This document shows, piece by piece, positions 9,391 to 18,835 of a stretch of DNA of 64,000 nt. Source of the DNA: an uncultured Clostridia bacterium (GTDB lineage Bacteria; Bacillota; Clostridia; UBA1381). The number at the start of each line of letters is the position of its first letter. Positions within the stretch are counted from its first letter, which is position 1. The DNA is taken from assembly GCA_934501535.1 (NCBI GenBank), contig CAKSUM010000014.1, positions 24,228 to 88,227 of the forward strand, read 5' to 3'. A model generated the notes under the pieces. It was not told the origin of the DNA, searched no databases, and was given only the letters and a program-made list of their open reading frames with translations. The translations under genes and the position numbers were made by a program.

Positions 9391-11394
9391 ATGAAAAGAT
9401 TATTTGCTGTTTTATTGGTAATTGCACTTGTAATTCCGGGTGCTGCATATGCTGCCGACCCGGGTTGGAGCATTACATATTCCGGTACGGTAAAGACAGA
9501 CCGAAACACATATTTTGCAGTGATTTCGGGCGAGAATTGTTTTGGCGGAGAAAAGGCGCTGCATGTCAAATGGCAGGGAGGCGTGACGGCAGGCGAGAAT
9601 GTTCTGATAAAAAATACTTTTGAACATGCCATGCCGAGGGGAAATTATACGCTTAAATTCATGAACAGAGGCGACCTTTCCAAATTCACGCAGATTGCCG
9701 TCGGAGATAAGACATTCACAAAGCCGGATTTAACTGCCGGTGCTGCTGTGACGGCGCCGGACGGAAGCACTAACTGGAAAGAATATTCCGTTACTTTTGA
9801 TTACAGCGGAGAAAATGCGGACTTTTTATCAATAATGGTTTGCGGCGGTACAATTTCGCAGTTTATTGATGATGTTTCGCTTGTGAATAACGCCGACGGT
9901 ACGGATTATATTGCCGACGGCGGATTTGAAAATTTTGCGGAGGCTGATGTTCCGGAATCTCCGTATGACAGAAGCGGTTATGCGGTAAGGCAGCTGAGAG
10001 CAACAACCAAAAATGCAAATGCACTGGTAATCAGCTGGATAAATCCTGCGGTGACCGAGCTTTCGGAGATTAAAATATACGATATTTCCGGCGGAAAAAA
10101 TGAGCTGATTGCAGAGAATTTGAACACTGCGCCGGGAAAATCCGTATTCTGTGAGGTTTCGGAGCTTGCAACAGGTCAGACCTATCAGTACAAGGTGATT
10201 TTCAGCTTCGGTTCTAAAGGAAGCGATACATATTTTGTGTACGGAACGCCGTCGACTTCGACGAGCAGTAAAAAGGGCAGCTGGAATTTGGGAACCGTTC
10301 AAAACGGTACCGCGGCATTCTGTCCTGCCGGACTGAGCATTGATACTTCGGAGGCTAAAGAGGGCAGCGCGTCGCTTAAGTTCGAAACAAACATTGACGG
10401 CGAAAGCGTTCCGGCACTGAAATCGAACATTTACGCGGTAGCTACTCAGTCTGCGGATATGATGAACGGAAAATATCAGATTTCGTTCTGGATGAAGCAA
10501 AAAAATATGTCGGCTAAGCCGCGTGCAACCATGAATTTTAAACTGTTTGACGGAAATCAGCTGTTCCTGAATACCCCCGGCGGGGACTGGACGTATTATG
10601 AATTTTTATATGACTATGATGTAAACGGTGAAAACACACTTACATTTACATATGACAGAATTTGCGACGGTTTGTGGATTGATGATGTGCAGGTAAGAAA
10701 GTATAATACCGAGACGGGAACGCCTGAGGGCGATAATCTGATTTCGGACGGCAGCTTTGAAAATCTTGTGTCCGAAACGGCAGGCGTTGTTACGGGTATA
10801 ACGGCAGTGCCCGGCGTCGGCAGCGTTACTGTTTCGGATTATAATGTGACAGGCTCATATTCCCGAACGGATATTTACCAAAAGGTGTTTGATAATTTTG
10901 AGTATCGGGGGAGTATTGCAGCGGACGTGACATCTTTCGGCATTACCGGTCTGAAGAAGGACGAGGACGTTACATTCCGGCTCGTACCGGTAAATGTTGA
11001 CGGAGTTTCCGGCACGTACGGCGATGTGACGGTGAGGACGGTTCTTCCGGAATATGAAGTCGGAGACGCGGTGCTGTATGACAGCCTCAACCGAAAAGTG
11101 AACACAATTTCCGATATCGGCACATATACGGTAAAAATTCCGATTAAAAACAACCTCATTGCCGGAGGGCTCCCGTATGACGGCATGGCTGCACTCTATA
11201 AGGACGGTGCGCTGATAAAGGTGTTCTCAAAAAACGGCAGCGTCAGAAAAACCGGTAAAAACGCGAATGCGGCAGAACTTACAATTCCCGTTGAGATACA
11301 GGAAAGCGGTAATTACACGCTGGAGTTTTATCTGATAGACTCAAGGGCAAGCCTTAAGCACTATTGCAGGGCGTATACGTGGAAAACGGAATGA
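9391..11394 (+). CDS. Secreted carbohydrate-binding/fibronectin-III protein
   Basis: 667 residues with a signal peptide (MKRLFAVLLVIALVIPGAAYA). Two CBM4/CBM9-like jelly rolls are visible at about 25-185 and 300-460, each closing with an aromatic/Asp motif (IDDVSLVNNADG, WIDDVQVRKYN) and a FENF/FENL boundary. Fibronectin-III-like modules follow each (residues ~190-290, 'ALVISWINP...TYQYKVIF'; ~465-560). The last ~110 residues form another beta sandwich. No catalytic centre seen. Likely a wall-associated glycan-binding protein working with the enzymes encoded downstream. AAGGAA precedes the ATG; gaps to the neighbours are 55 and 79 nt, without terminators. Confidence 0.7.
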   Translation: MKRLFAVLLVIALVIPGAAYAADPGWSITYSGTVKTDRNTYFAVISGENCFGGEKALHVKWQGGVTAGENVLIKNTFEHAMPRGNYTLKFMNRGDLSKFTQIAVGDKTFTKPDLTAGAAVTAPDGSTNWKEYSVTFDYSGENADFLSIMVCGGTISQFIDDVSLVNNADGTDYIADGGFENFAEADVPESPYDRSGYAVRQLRATTKNANALVISWINPAVTELSEIKIYDISGGKNELIAENLNTAPGKSVFCEVSELATGQTYQYKVIFSFGSKGSDTYFVYGTPSTSTSSKKGSWNLGTVQNGTAAFCPAGLSIDTSEAKEGSASLKFETNIDGESVPALKSNIYAVATQSADMMNGKYQISFWMKQKNMSAKPRATMNFKLFDGNQLFLNTPGGDWTYYEFLYDYDVNGENTLTFTYDRICDGLWIDDVQVRKYNTETGTPEGDNLISDGSFENLVSETAGVVTGITAVPGVGSVTVSDYNVTGSYSRTDIYQKVFDNFEYRGSIAADVTSFGITGLKKDEDVTFRLVPVNVDGVSGTYGDVTVRTVLPEYEVGDAVLYDSLNRKVNTISDIGTYTVKIPIKNNLIAGGLPYDGMAALYKDGALIKVFSKNGSVRKTGKNANAAELTIPVEIQESGNYTLEFYLIDSRASLKHYCRAYTWKTE

Positions 11395-11473
11395 TTATAA
11401 AAAAAGTGATAGTTCGGGGGAGATTTCTCCGTTAACCGGCTAAATAAAAAAATTAAGAAGGGATTGACTATTA

Positions 11474-14353
11474 ATGAAAAAAAGATTACTTGGAGCAGTT
11501 TTGGCTGCGGCGATGATGATTTCCGCGCTTCCGGGTACGGTGAACGCCATGACGCGCAGCTGGGTCGGCAATGATGACCTTGTGCCGCAGGGCTGGGGTA
11601 CGTCTTACGAGAAAACAGACGGAACTTCATGGACTGCCGAGGAAAAAGCGAACAGCTATGTCGGGCTCACGGCTACCGAGGCGTACAGCGGAAAGGCGGC
11701 AATGTATTTCAAACTGGGTGAGAACCGTCCTTCCAACGGGTATGTGCGTGTGAAGATTAATCTGACCGAGCCGCTTTTGCAGTCTGCCACATCTTATTCG
11801 GACGGCAAAAAGTATAGAATTTCGTTCTATAAAAAAGGTAAGGGCTGGATCAAAACCTACTATAATTCATGGAAAGAAGCTAACACATGGTATCATATTT
11901 CGCCGAACCCGGAATCCGGTTCGACATCGGGTGATGACAATGATAAATGGTATCTTTATTGGCGTGACATCACGGTATCCGGCGGCGAAGACTACACTAC
12001 GCTTAACCTGCTGCTGGAGTCCGACGGAGAATACATAATTGATGATATTTCTATCAGACAGTACACATCTGACGGAGCACTTGATTATAATAAGGAATAC
12101 GTCCCCAACGGAGGCTTTGAAGAGTACACGGATTTAAGCGGAATAAGCGATTCGGTTGATTATCTGGACGGCTGGTCATATCCGGCATATACCTCTGCGA
12201 CTTTGTGGACAAAGGAATACAGAGATAAAAGCTATGCCGGCATCACAACTGAGGATAAAAAGAGCGGAACAGCGTCAATGTTTGTACGGTTTGCAGGTTC
12301 AAAAAACAGCGACTGTTATGTTCGGCTGACCAATACGCTTGCTGCTCCGTTAACTGCCGGAAACACATACAGACTGAGTTTTTGGAAGAAAGGTTCCGGA
12401 AACACGTTCACATATTTTAATTCATGGAAAGAAAACAGTGCCGGTTATACCGCAGGAGAAACCGTTAACGGATGGACATATTATTACAGAGACATACACC
12501 CCACGGAAGCATATGAAACTTTGAAGATTTATTCCAACGGTGACGGAACAAAGTATCTTATAGATGATATTTCACTGAGAGAAATCAGTGACGGCGTGAC
12601 GGGTGAAACCGAATATATAGTAAACGGCGGATTTGAAAATCAGTTCACAATCAATCCGTCAGACAGAAATACGGCATACAGCTGGAATGAAACCTACAGC
12701 AATGTTACGGATAAGGCTAATCAGTACATGACGGTAACATCGGCAGATGCGCGTACGGGAAAATATTCGCTTTATTCACATTTCGAAAATGACAATGCGC
12801 CCAACGTATATATTACATTCCGTCAGAATGTTAATGTTGAAGCCGGAAAAACATATGTAATTGAGACATGGATAAAGGGTCACATATTCAAAAATGATGT
12901 GCTGGCGTTCAGAGATGTGGAAAACGGATATTATGTCGAGGTTCCGCCGAGAGCACAGGAAACAGTCGGCGACTGGACGCGCTATGAGGCGGAATATACC
13001 GCTAAATCAACCGGTACGGCATTTATAGGTATTCTTGCCCAGGGCGTGCAGCAGTGTTACATTGACGATTTTGCGATGTACGCAAAAGACGATGCAGCAA
13101 AAACCAATATTATTTCAAACGGCAGCTTCGAAAATGTTAAGGCTGTGGAAACTGAACGCCTGATAAATCCGATTTGCTATCCGGTACAGGCAGGCGGCGC
13201 TTTAAACCTTACGTGGACAAATCCGACAAATGCGAATATATCCTCAATTAAGATTTCGGTTGACGGAACGGAACAGGAAGGATTGACGGTGAACACGCAG
13301 TCCGATGCGTTCAACTCAATTCTCATAGACGGACTTACAAACGGAAATGAATACAAGATTAAAATTGTTTCAACTGTAGACGGAAAAGAATATACGGACA
13401 ATCTGTCCGGCGCACCGTACAATATGGGTACATATCAATGGCTGCTCGGTTATATAGGAAACCGTCCGTCGGGTTCATGGAAAGTGCATAAGAGAGACAA
13501 CGGATCAAATTATGCAAACTTTAACGTATCACTCGACTATAATGAAAAATTCGACGGCGACTGTTCGTTCAGAATGAATGCGAACCTTCCCGAAACACAG
13601 AGCAATATTTACCCGGGCATTGAACAAACGGTAGAGGGTCTGGAAAGAGGCAGGCTTTATCAGCTGAAATTCAGATATAAGGCAGACGGCGTAACCAAGA
13701 TAGGTATTGACAACAGAACGGTGTTGGCAGACGCGTCCAATTATACCGTAAAGAAAACCGTGGCTCCGACAAACGGCATTTGGCAGACGGAAACGGTGGA
13801 CATAATGGATTATGACAATGTTTACGAATATGATTCGGCTGAAAAATACCGTACCGATATATACATATATTCGGATCAGATGGTGGGTACACTGTGGATT
13901 GATAATGTTGAACTTTATGAGGTTGACTCGGACGGTGACGTTGTTGACAGCACAAACCTGTTAAAGGACGGCGGCTTTGAATACACGGGTACCTACGAAA
14001 TCGAAAAGCCGGTATATTCTGTTGCGGCTGAGGGTGAAGAAATTCCCATTAAAAATCTGCAGGGCGGTAAAATCAAAGTTACCTCCAAAATCAGAAACTT
14101 TGCGTCGGGCGACGGCATGGGCGCATGCGTTATAGCCGCAGTATATGACGGCGGAAAACTTGTAAGCTTAGATTACATGGAAAAGGCGATGGACGAAATT
14201 CCGTATTACCTGCCGGCGGAGGAATATACGGCCGAAGTTACGGTTCCCGATGAGTATGCCGACTGCGAAATCAAGGTTATGTACTGGGACGGAATAAAGA
14301 CAATGAGCCCCATCGCAGCAATCGATTCTTTGGTTTACACACCGGAGTCATAA
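11474..14353 (+). CDS. Secreted multi-CBM protein
   Basis: 959 residues with a signal peptide (cleavage near VNA-MTR, residue ~26). At least four CBM4/9-type jelly rolls occur in tandem at about 27-200, 210-380, 390-550 and 650-830. Each shows an 'NGGFE..' boundary (EYVPNGGFEEYT, EYIVNGGFEN, LLKDGGFEY), a Y.. SG.ASM strand and an IDDIS/IDNVELY closing strand. The first two are clearly recent duplicates (TYYNSWKEAN / TYFNSWKENS). One fibronectin-III-like module lies near 555-640. No catalytic residues visible. Binds rather than cuts glycan (inference). It lacks an SLH domain, so retention on the cell may rely on its partners. Confidence 0.75.
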   Translation: MKKRLLGAVLAAAMMISALPGTVNAMTRSWVGNDDLVPQGWGTSYEKTDGTSWTAEEKANSYVGLTATEAYSGKAAMYFKLGENRPSNGYVRVKINLTEPLLQSATSYSDGKKYRISFYKKGKGWIKTYYNSWKEANTWYHISPNPESGSTSGDDNDKWYLYWRDITVSGGEDYTTLNLLLESDGEYIIDDISIRQYTSDGALDYNKEYVPNGGFEEYTDLSGISDSVDYLDGWSYPAYTSATLWTKEYRDKSYAGITTEDKKSGTASMFVRFAGSKNSDCYVRLTNTLAAPLTAGNTYRLSFWKKGSGNTFTYFNSWKENSAGYTAGETVNGWTYYYRDIHPTEAYETLKIYSNGDGTKYLIDDISLREISDGVTGETEYIVNGGFENQFTINPSDRNTAYSWNETYSNVTDKANQYMTVTSADARTGKYSLYSHFENDNAPNVYITFRQNVNVEAGKTYVIETWIKGHIFKNDVLAFRDVENGYYVEVPPRAQETVGDWTRYEAEYTAKSTGTAFIGILAQGVQQCYIDDFAMYAKDDAAKTNIISNGSFENVKAVETERLINPICYPVQAGGALNLTWTNPTNANISSIKISVDGTEQEGLTVNTQSDAFNSILIDGLTNGNEYKIKIVSTVDGKEYTDNLSGAPYNMGTYQWLLGYIGNRPSGSWKVHKRDNGSNYANFNVSLDYNEKFDGDCSFRMNANLPETQSNIYPGIEQTVEGLERGRLYQLKFRYKADGVTKIGIDNRTVLADASNYTVKKTVAPTNGIWQTETVDIMDYDNVYEYDSAEKYRTDIYIYSDQMVGTLWIDNVELYEVDSDGDVVDSTNLLKDGGFEYTGTYEIEKPVYSVAAEGEEIPIKNLQGGKIKVTSKIRNFASGDGMGACVIAAVYDGGKLVSLDYMEKAMDEIPYYLPAEEYTAEVTVPDEYADCEIKVMYWDGIKTMSPIAAIDSLVYTPES

Positions 14354-14430
14354 GCGTACATATATAATAGGAAGGAATTTTTTCAAAAACGCAATAAATT
14401 TGCTTGAAAAAAAGTAATATCAGACACTTT

Positions 14431-14469
14431 CGGCGGCGTGCAAAACACCGGTTTTCGTTCACGCCGCCG
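14431..14469 (+). other. GC-rich intercistronic hairpin
   Basis: CGGCGGCGTG pairs with CACGCCGCCG (10 bp, 19-nt loop) with no T-run after it, in the 192-nt gap between the multi-CBM gene and the first GH42-like gene. More consistent with an mRNA processing or stability element than with a terminator. Confidence 0.55.
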
Positions 14470-14545
14470 GAGTGCATGAAACAGTTATGCCGCTTTTGCA
14501 GCAGGAAACCAATTACGGCTCACAAATTCTAAACGGAGATTAGCT

Positions 14546-17500
14546 ATGATTAAAATATTTAAAAAATCAGTTGCATTGACTATTGTATTTATTATATTAA
14601 TGCAATGCTGTTCAGTGCTTGCCGCAGGAAATTCTCTGAGTTTTTCCGGCTGGACGGTAGAATTTTATAACTGTTCGGGCGACGCATATATAGATAAAGA
14701 AACTTATCACAGCGGCGGCGGAGCGCTGAAACTTATCAATTATACCCCTAAGACAAGCAACAGATACATAAATATGCGTACCACTGTTGATTTGGTGGAG
14801 GGAAGAAAATATTATGTCGGCGCATGGATTAAAGCGCAGGACGCCACATTGGCACATTTTCATATTAACTGGGATAAATTTCGTTTTGTTACCGACTACG
14901 GACAGACTTTTGATTGGAGAAACTATGAATTTGTTTATACGGCGCAGAAGAGCGGAAGTCATACCTTCTATTTTATCGAAGAGGGTACTGCGAGCGCTGT
15001 CTGGCTTGACGATATACGCTTTATAGATAGTGTTACCGGGGAAAATCTGATTAAAAATCCTACATTTGATTCGGGTTCGGCGGCTGTTTCGGGTGAAACC
15101 GATTTTGATAACAGTCTGGAAGAAACATACAACGCTATCAGAACCGGAGAAACTTTCAGCGAAGAAGATATGCAAAAGGTTCGCGGAGCATTTAAATATA
15201 TGACCGTTTACCCGGCAGAGGGTATCACTGTTGACGGAGACGGCGCGGACTGGGAGAGCTATCCGGCGCTTTCCATGCCGACAATTCCGTCCGAACAATA
15301 CACAACGCTTATCAATGACGGAAAGGCATATGACAATACGGCTGTCATAAAATTTGCCTATGATAAGGATAATTTCTATATTTATGCAGAGGTTACCGAT
15401 GATATTTTTCAGTATCTGCCCGGAAACGACAAATACTGGCAGGGAGACAGTCTGCAGCTTGCCATTTCGGGACTTGACGAGGATTACGGAAGCGAGATAG
15501 GCTTTGCATATAATCCCGGAACCGGCGAGGGGGAAATATACGGTCTGGCATTTTCGGAAGATGATATGAAACGCATTTTGCTTAAAGCGTCAAATTCGGG
15601 TACGAAAACAATATATGAGGCGGCAATTCCGTGGGATTTGAAGTTCGACGGAGTCCCCGGGGAAATTTTGTTTGATATTCTCATTAATGATAATGACGGT
15701 GAGGGCAGGCGAAATGTCCTGGAGCTGACGCCCGGCATATGCGAGGGCAAGGTCAATGACCAATTCCAAAAGCTTGAAATTTCCGGCGGCAAAAAGGATT
15801 GGTATGCATGGATTGAGGGCGAAAAAAACGGGTTTGCGGGAGAAGAGCAGACCTTTGAATGTTATCTTGTAAACAGCGGCGCCGACCGGACCTTTACGGT
15901 TACGGATAAGGAAACCGGCGATGTTAAGGAGTTTCATGTTCCTGCCAAGAGCGGCATCAGGCATGAAATCAAGCGTTCGTATAATGATGAGGGCAAATAT
16001 AATGTTACCGTCGGATTTTCCGACGGCGGAGAAGAATTTAATTCGTCGACGGATATAACCATAAGCTATGTGCCGGCAACTGAGGCGTATGCAAAGAATG
16101 TTATTAATGTTATGCGCGGACAGATTGCCGATATTGCCGGACTGTTAAAGCAGTGCCGCGACAGAAATATCGATACGGCATACGAAACGGCGGACTATAC
16201 CATTTTAAAGATTTTCCCGGAATCTCTGGAAAATGATATAAGCAAAAATGACTTGTCCAGGGTGTATTATACAGAGCGCACGACTACCGATATATACAAT
16301 AAAACGAAAACGGCGCTGGAGGCGTATCTGTCGGGTGAGCGCACTCCCAAAAGAGTGGCAAAGTATGTGACAAGCAATATGACAATTGACGGCGAAGGTG
16401 TTTCGGCAGCCACGGAATATGAGGGCATAAAGGAACAAAGACCGGTATTTTTCGTAGGATTCGGTCATTTTGAACGAGCAAGGGAGGATACCGAAATTTT
16501 CGGTGACATGGGATATAACATTGTTCAGAATGAGGTGGGCCCCTACAATGTTCTGACTAACAGCGGCAGCGGAACGGGCGGCAGAGAATATGTTTTTAAT
16601 AAAGACTCGGCTACCGTGAAAAACACCGTAAAACTTTTGGAATACGGCGAAAAGTACAACGTCGCGGTCAGCCTGCTGCTTTCGCCGCATTATTTCCCCT
16701 CCGAGGCGATAACGAAATACGGTATCGGGGGCGGAAAGGGATTTTTGAAATTCAATATTAACGCACCCGAGGCAAGGACTGTTATTGAAACATATCTGCG
16801 CGGACTTATCCCGGTTATAAAGGATTATAAATCGCTGAATAATATCTGTCTTTCAAACGAGCCGCAGTTTCATGCCGATATGTTCCCGGATTTTTATTCT
16901 GACGATTGGCATGAATTTCTTAAGGAACGGTACGGAAGTATAGAAACGTTAAACCTTGCATACGGTGAAAATTTCAGCGATTTTTCGGAAATCGGCATGG
17001 ATGCGGAGTCATCGCAGCCGGCTAAGGTTTATGACAATAAGGTATTTAACGATATAGTTACTGCACAGTGGCATATGTGGATGGCGGATATCATTCATGA
17101 AATTGCTCCGGATATACCGCTTCATTCCAAAATTATGGAATACACGTACCCGTCATCGCAATATGTTCTGGATTACGGTGTGGGATATGAGCATTATTAT
17201 GAAAAATTCGCAATTAACGGAAATGACGCCAGCAGATATTATCTGAATGATACGCGTGAAGATTTTGTCAAATCGATGTGGTATGACTATATGACCAGCA
17301 TAAAATCCGCGCCTGTTTTCAATTCCGAGGATCACGTTATTCCGGACTATGACCAGACGTTCACCAAAGGCGTAACCGAAGAGGTTAAAAAGTTCCTTGC
17401 GCAGGATATTTATCAGGGTGCAATTCACGGCAGAAGTATGTCTGCTATATGGGTTTGGGACAGAATTTATTCCAAAAATGACGCAAGATACGGTTCTATT

Positions 17501-18784
17501 CTGGAAAGACCGGACGCAATTTCCGCCGTAAGTGAGGTTGCACTTGATTTAAACCGGCTTGCGTATGAATTGACGGCGCTTCAGAAAGAACCGAGGGATG
17601 TGGGGATTTTATATCCCGATATGGATATGGTTGTGGACTTGTCTGCAATGTCAGCGTCTTATGAGGCATACAACGCCTGCGTACTGAACGGAAAGCGGCC
17701 TTTGTTTATAGTGGATTGGCAGGCGGAAAAAATGCATGACTGTAGTTTGATTATCGTACCGAAGACAAAGTATATGCCGGAGAAAATGCTGGCAGAACTG
17801 AAAAAATACGTTGAAAACGGCGGAAAGGTATTGATTTTCGGCAAGGATTTGATGTACAAAAACGAAAAAAATCTTGATAATGATAAGGCTTTAGTGGATT
17901 ATATTTACGCCAATTCCGAGTCATATGAGTATTCTGCGGGAAATGCGCCTTTTGTATCCAACATTTCAAAGGAAAAAATGCTTGAGATAGTGCGCGGCGC
18001 GCTGATTGATAAAGGCTCATACTATGTTGAAGTGACGGACGCCGATACGAATGAACCGGTTTACGGGGTTGAGGCAAATTTGGGCGTTTGCGACGGAGAT
18101 GTTATACTGAACTTAAACAGCTGCGAAAAAGATGTTAAGGTAAAAGTCCTTTTGGGCGGAAAAGAAGTGGAAAACTTCTATGACTTAAGAGAGGAAAAAG
18201 ACATTTCGGGCAATACAATTGAGCTTAAACATTATGAACCGAGAACCTTTAGAATTAAATGGGATAATACGTTTTTTGATACGTACGGTCATTGGGCGGA
18301 GGAGAACATTAAGACGCTTGCCGACATGGATATTGTAAGCGGAATGTCGGAGTCGCGCTTTAAACCGCAGTCCCCAATTACAAGAGCACAGTTTTTGGCG
18401 CTTTTAATGCGGAGCTGCCGGATAGACGATGAGCAATACAATGATAACATACCGGACGTTGCAAAAGATGACTGGTATTCGGGCAGTGCTGCGGCAGCTT
18501 TGAAAGCCGGAATAATTGCGGAAAATGAAAACTTCAGACCCAATGACGCAATTACAAGGTCGGAGATGTGCGAGCTGCTCATAAAGTGTTATGAATTACG
18601 CTGCGGAGCTGTTACGGACTGTCAGACGGCGGAATTTTCGGATATGAACAGCGTGCCGGAGTTTATATCGAAGGCGGCACACTTAAACCTGATGTTCGGA
18701 TATGAGGACGGCAGCTTTGCACCGGCGGCAACGGCAACGAGAGCGGAGGCTGCGGCGATTATTGCAAGATTTACGGGAATTTAA
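14546..18784 (+). CDS. SLH-anchored GH42-like glycosidase with CBM9 domain
   Basis: 1412 residues. Order: signal peptide (to ~26); CBM4/9-like module (~30-170, closing VWLDDIRFID); CBM9-like domain (~215-420: 'ITVDGDGADWESYP', 'FAYDKDNFYIYAEVTDD', WQGDSLQLAI); a beta domain; a GH42-like TIM barrel (~630-1000) with acid/base Glu772 in LSNEPQF and probable nucleophile Glu928 in FNSEDHVIPD; a domain opening VGILYP as in beta-galactosidase subunit folds; and three SLH domains (~1230-1412, HWAEENIKTLADMDIVSG and two more). It is therefore a wall-displayed exo-acting glycosidase; a beta-galactosidase-type activity is likely by family, substrate unproven. Weak AGATT-type ribosome site 5' of ATG 14546. 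Confidence 0.8.
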   Translation: MIKIFKKSVALTIVFIILMQCCSVLAAGNSLSFSGWTVEFYNCSGDAYIDKETYHSGGGALKLINYTPKTSNRYINMRTTVDLVEGRKYYVGAWIKAQDATLAHFHINWDKFRFVTDYGQTFDWRNYEFVYTAQKSGSHTFYFIEEGTASAVWLDDIRFIDSVTGENLIKNPTFDSGSAAVSGETDFDNSLEETYNAIRTGETFSEEDMQKVRGAFKYMTVYPAEGITVDGDGADWESYPALSMPTIPSEQYTTLINDGKAYDNTAVIKFAYDKDNFYIYAEVTDDIFQYLPGNDKYWQGDSLQLAISGLDEDYGSEIGFAYNPGTGEGEIYGLAFSEDDMKRILLKASNSGTKTIYEAAIPWDLKFDGVPGEILFDILINDNDGEGRRNVLELTPGICEGKVNDQFQKLEISGGKKDWYAWIEGEKNGFAGEEQTFECYLVNSGADRTFTVTDKETGDVKEFHVPAKSGIRHEIKRSYNDEGKYNVTVGFSDGGEEFNSSTDITISYVPATEAYAKNVINVMRGQIADIAGLLKQCRDRNIDTAYETADYTILKIFPESLENDISKNDLSRVYYTERTTTDIYNKTKTALEAYLSGERTPKRVAKYVTSNMTIDGEGVSAATEYEGIKEQRPVFFVGFGHFERAREDTEIFGDMGYNIVQNEVGPYNVLTNSGSGTGGREYVFNKDSATVKNTVKLLEYGEKYNVAVSLLLSPHYFPSEAITKYGIGGGKGFLKFNINAPEARTVIETYLRGLIPVIKDYKSLNNICLSNEPQFHADMFPDFYSDDWHEFLKERYGSIETLNLAYGENFSDFSEIGMDAESSQPAKVYDNKVFNDIVTAQWHMWMADIIHEIAPDIPLHSKIMEYTYPSSQYVLDYGVGYEHYYEKFAINGNDASRYYLNDTREDFVKSMWYDYMTSIKSAPVFNSEDHVIPDYDQTFTKGVTEEVKKFLAQDIYQGAIHGRSMSAIWVWDRIYSKNDARYGSILERPDAISAVSEVALDLNRLAYELTALQKEPRDVGILYPDMDMVVDLSAMSASYEAYNACVLNGKRPLFIVDWQAEKMHDCSLIIVPKTKYMPEKMLAELKKYVENGGKVLIFGKDLMYKNEKNLDNDKALVDYIYANSESYEYSAGNAPFVSNISKEKMLEIVRGALIDKGSYYVEVTDADTNEPVYGVEANLGVCDGDVILNLNSCEKDVKVKVLLGGKEVENFYDLREEKDISGNTIELKHYEPRTFRIKWDNTFFDTYGHWAEENIKTLADMDIVSGMSESRFKPQSPITRAQFLALLMRSCRIDDEQYNDNIPDVAKDDWYSGSAAAALKAGIIAENENFRPNDAITRSEMCELLIKCYELRCGAVTDCQTAEFSDMNSVPEFISKAAHLNLMFGYEDGSFAPAATATRAEAAAIIARFTGI

Positions 18785-18835
18785 AAAAGGGAAACGGGCT
18801 TTTTGCTTTTTCCTGCTGAACAAGAGGGATTTGAA

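Noticed and set aside
9829..10500. Minus-strand frame of 223 codons inside the CBM/Fn3 gene
   Set aside because: Arg/Cys-rich composition typical of an antisense shadow; the plus-strand gene is well supported.
14612..15298. Minus-strand frame of 228 codons inside the GH42-like gene
   Set aside because: Antisense shadow of the signal-peptide/CBM region; no start signals.
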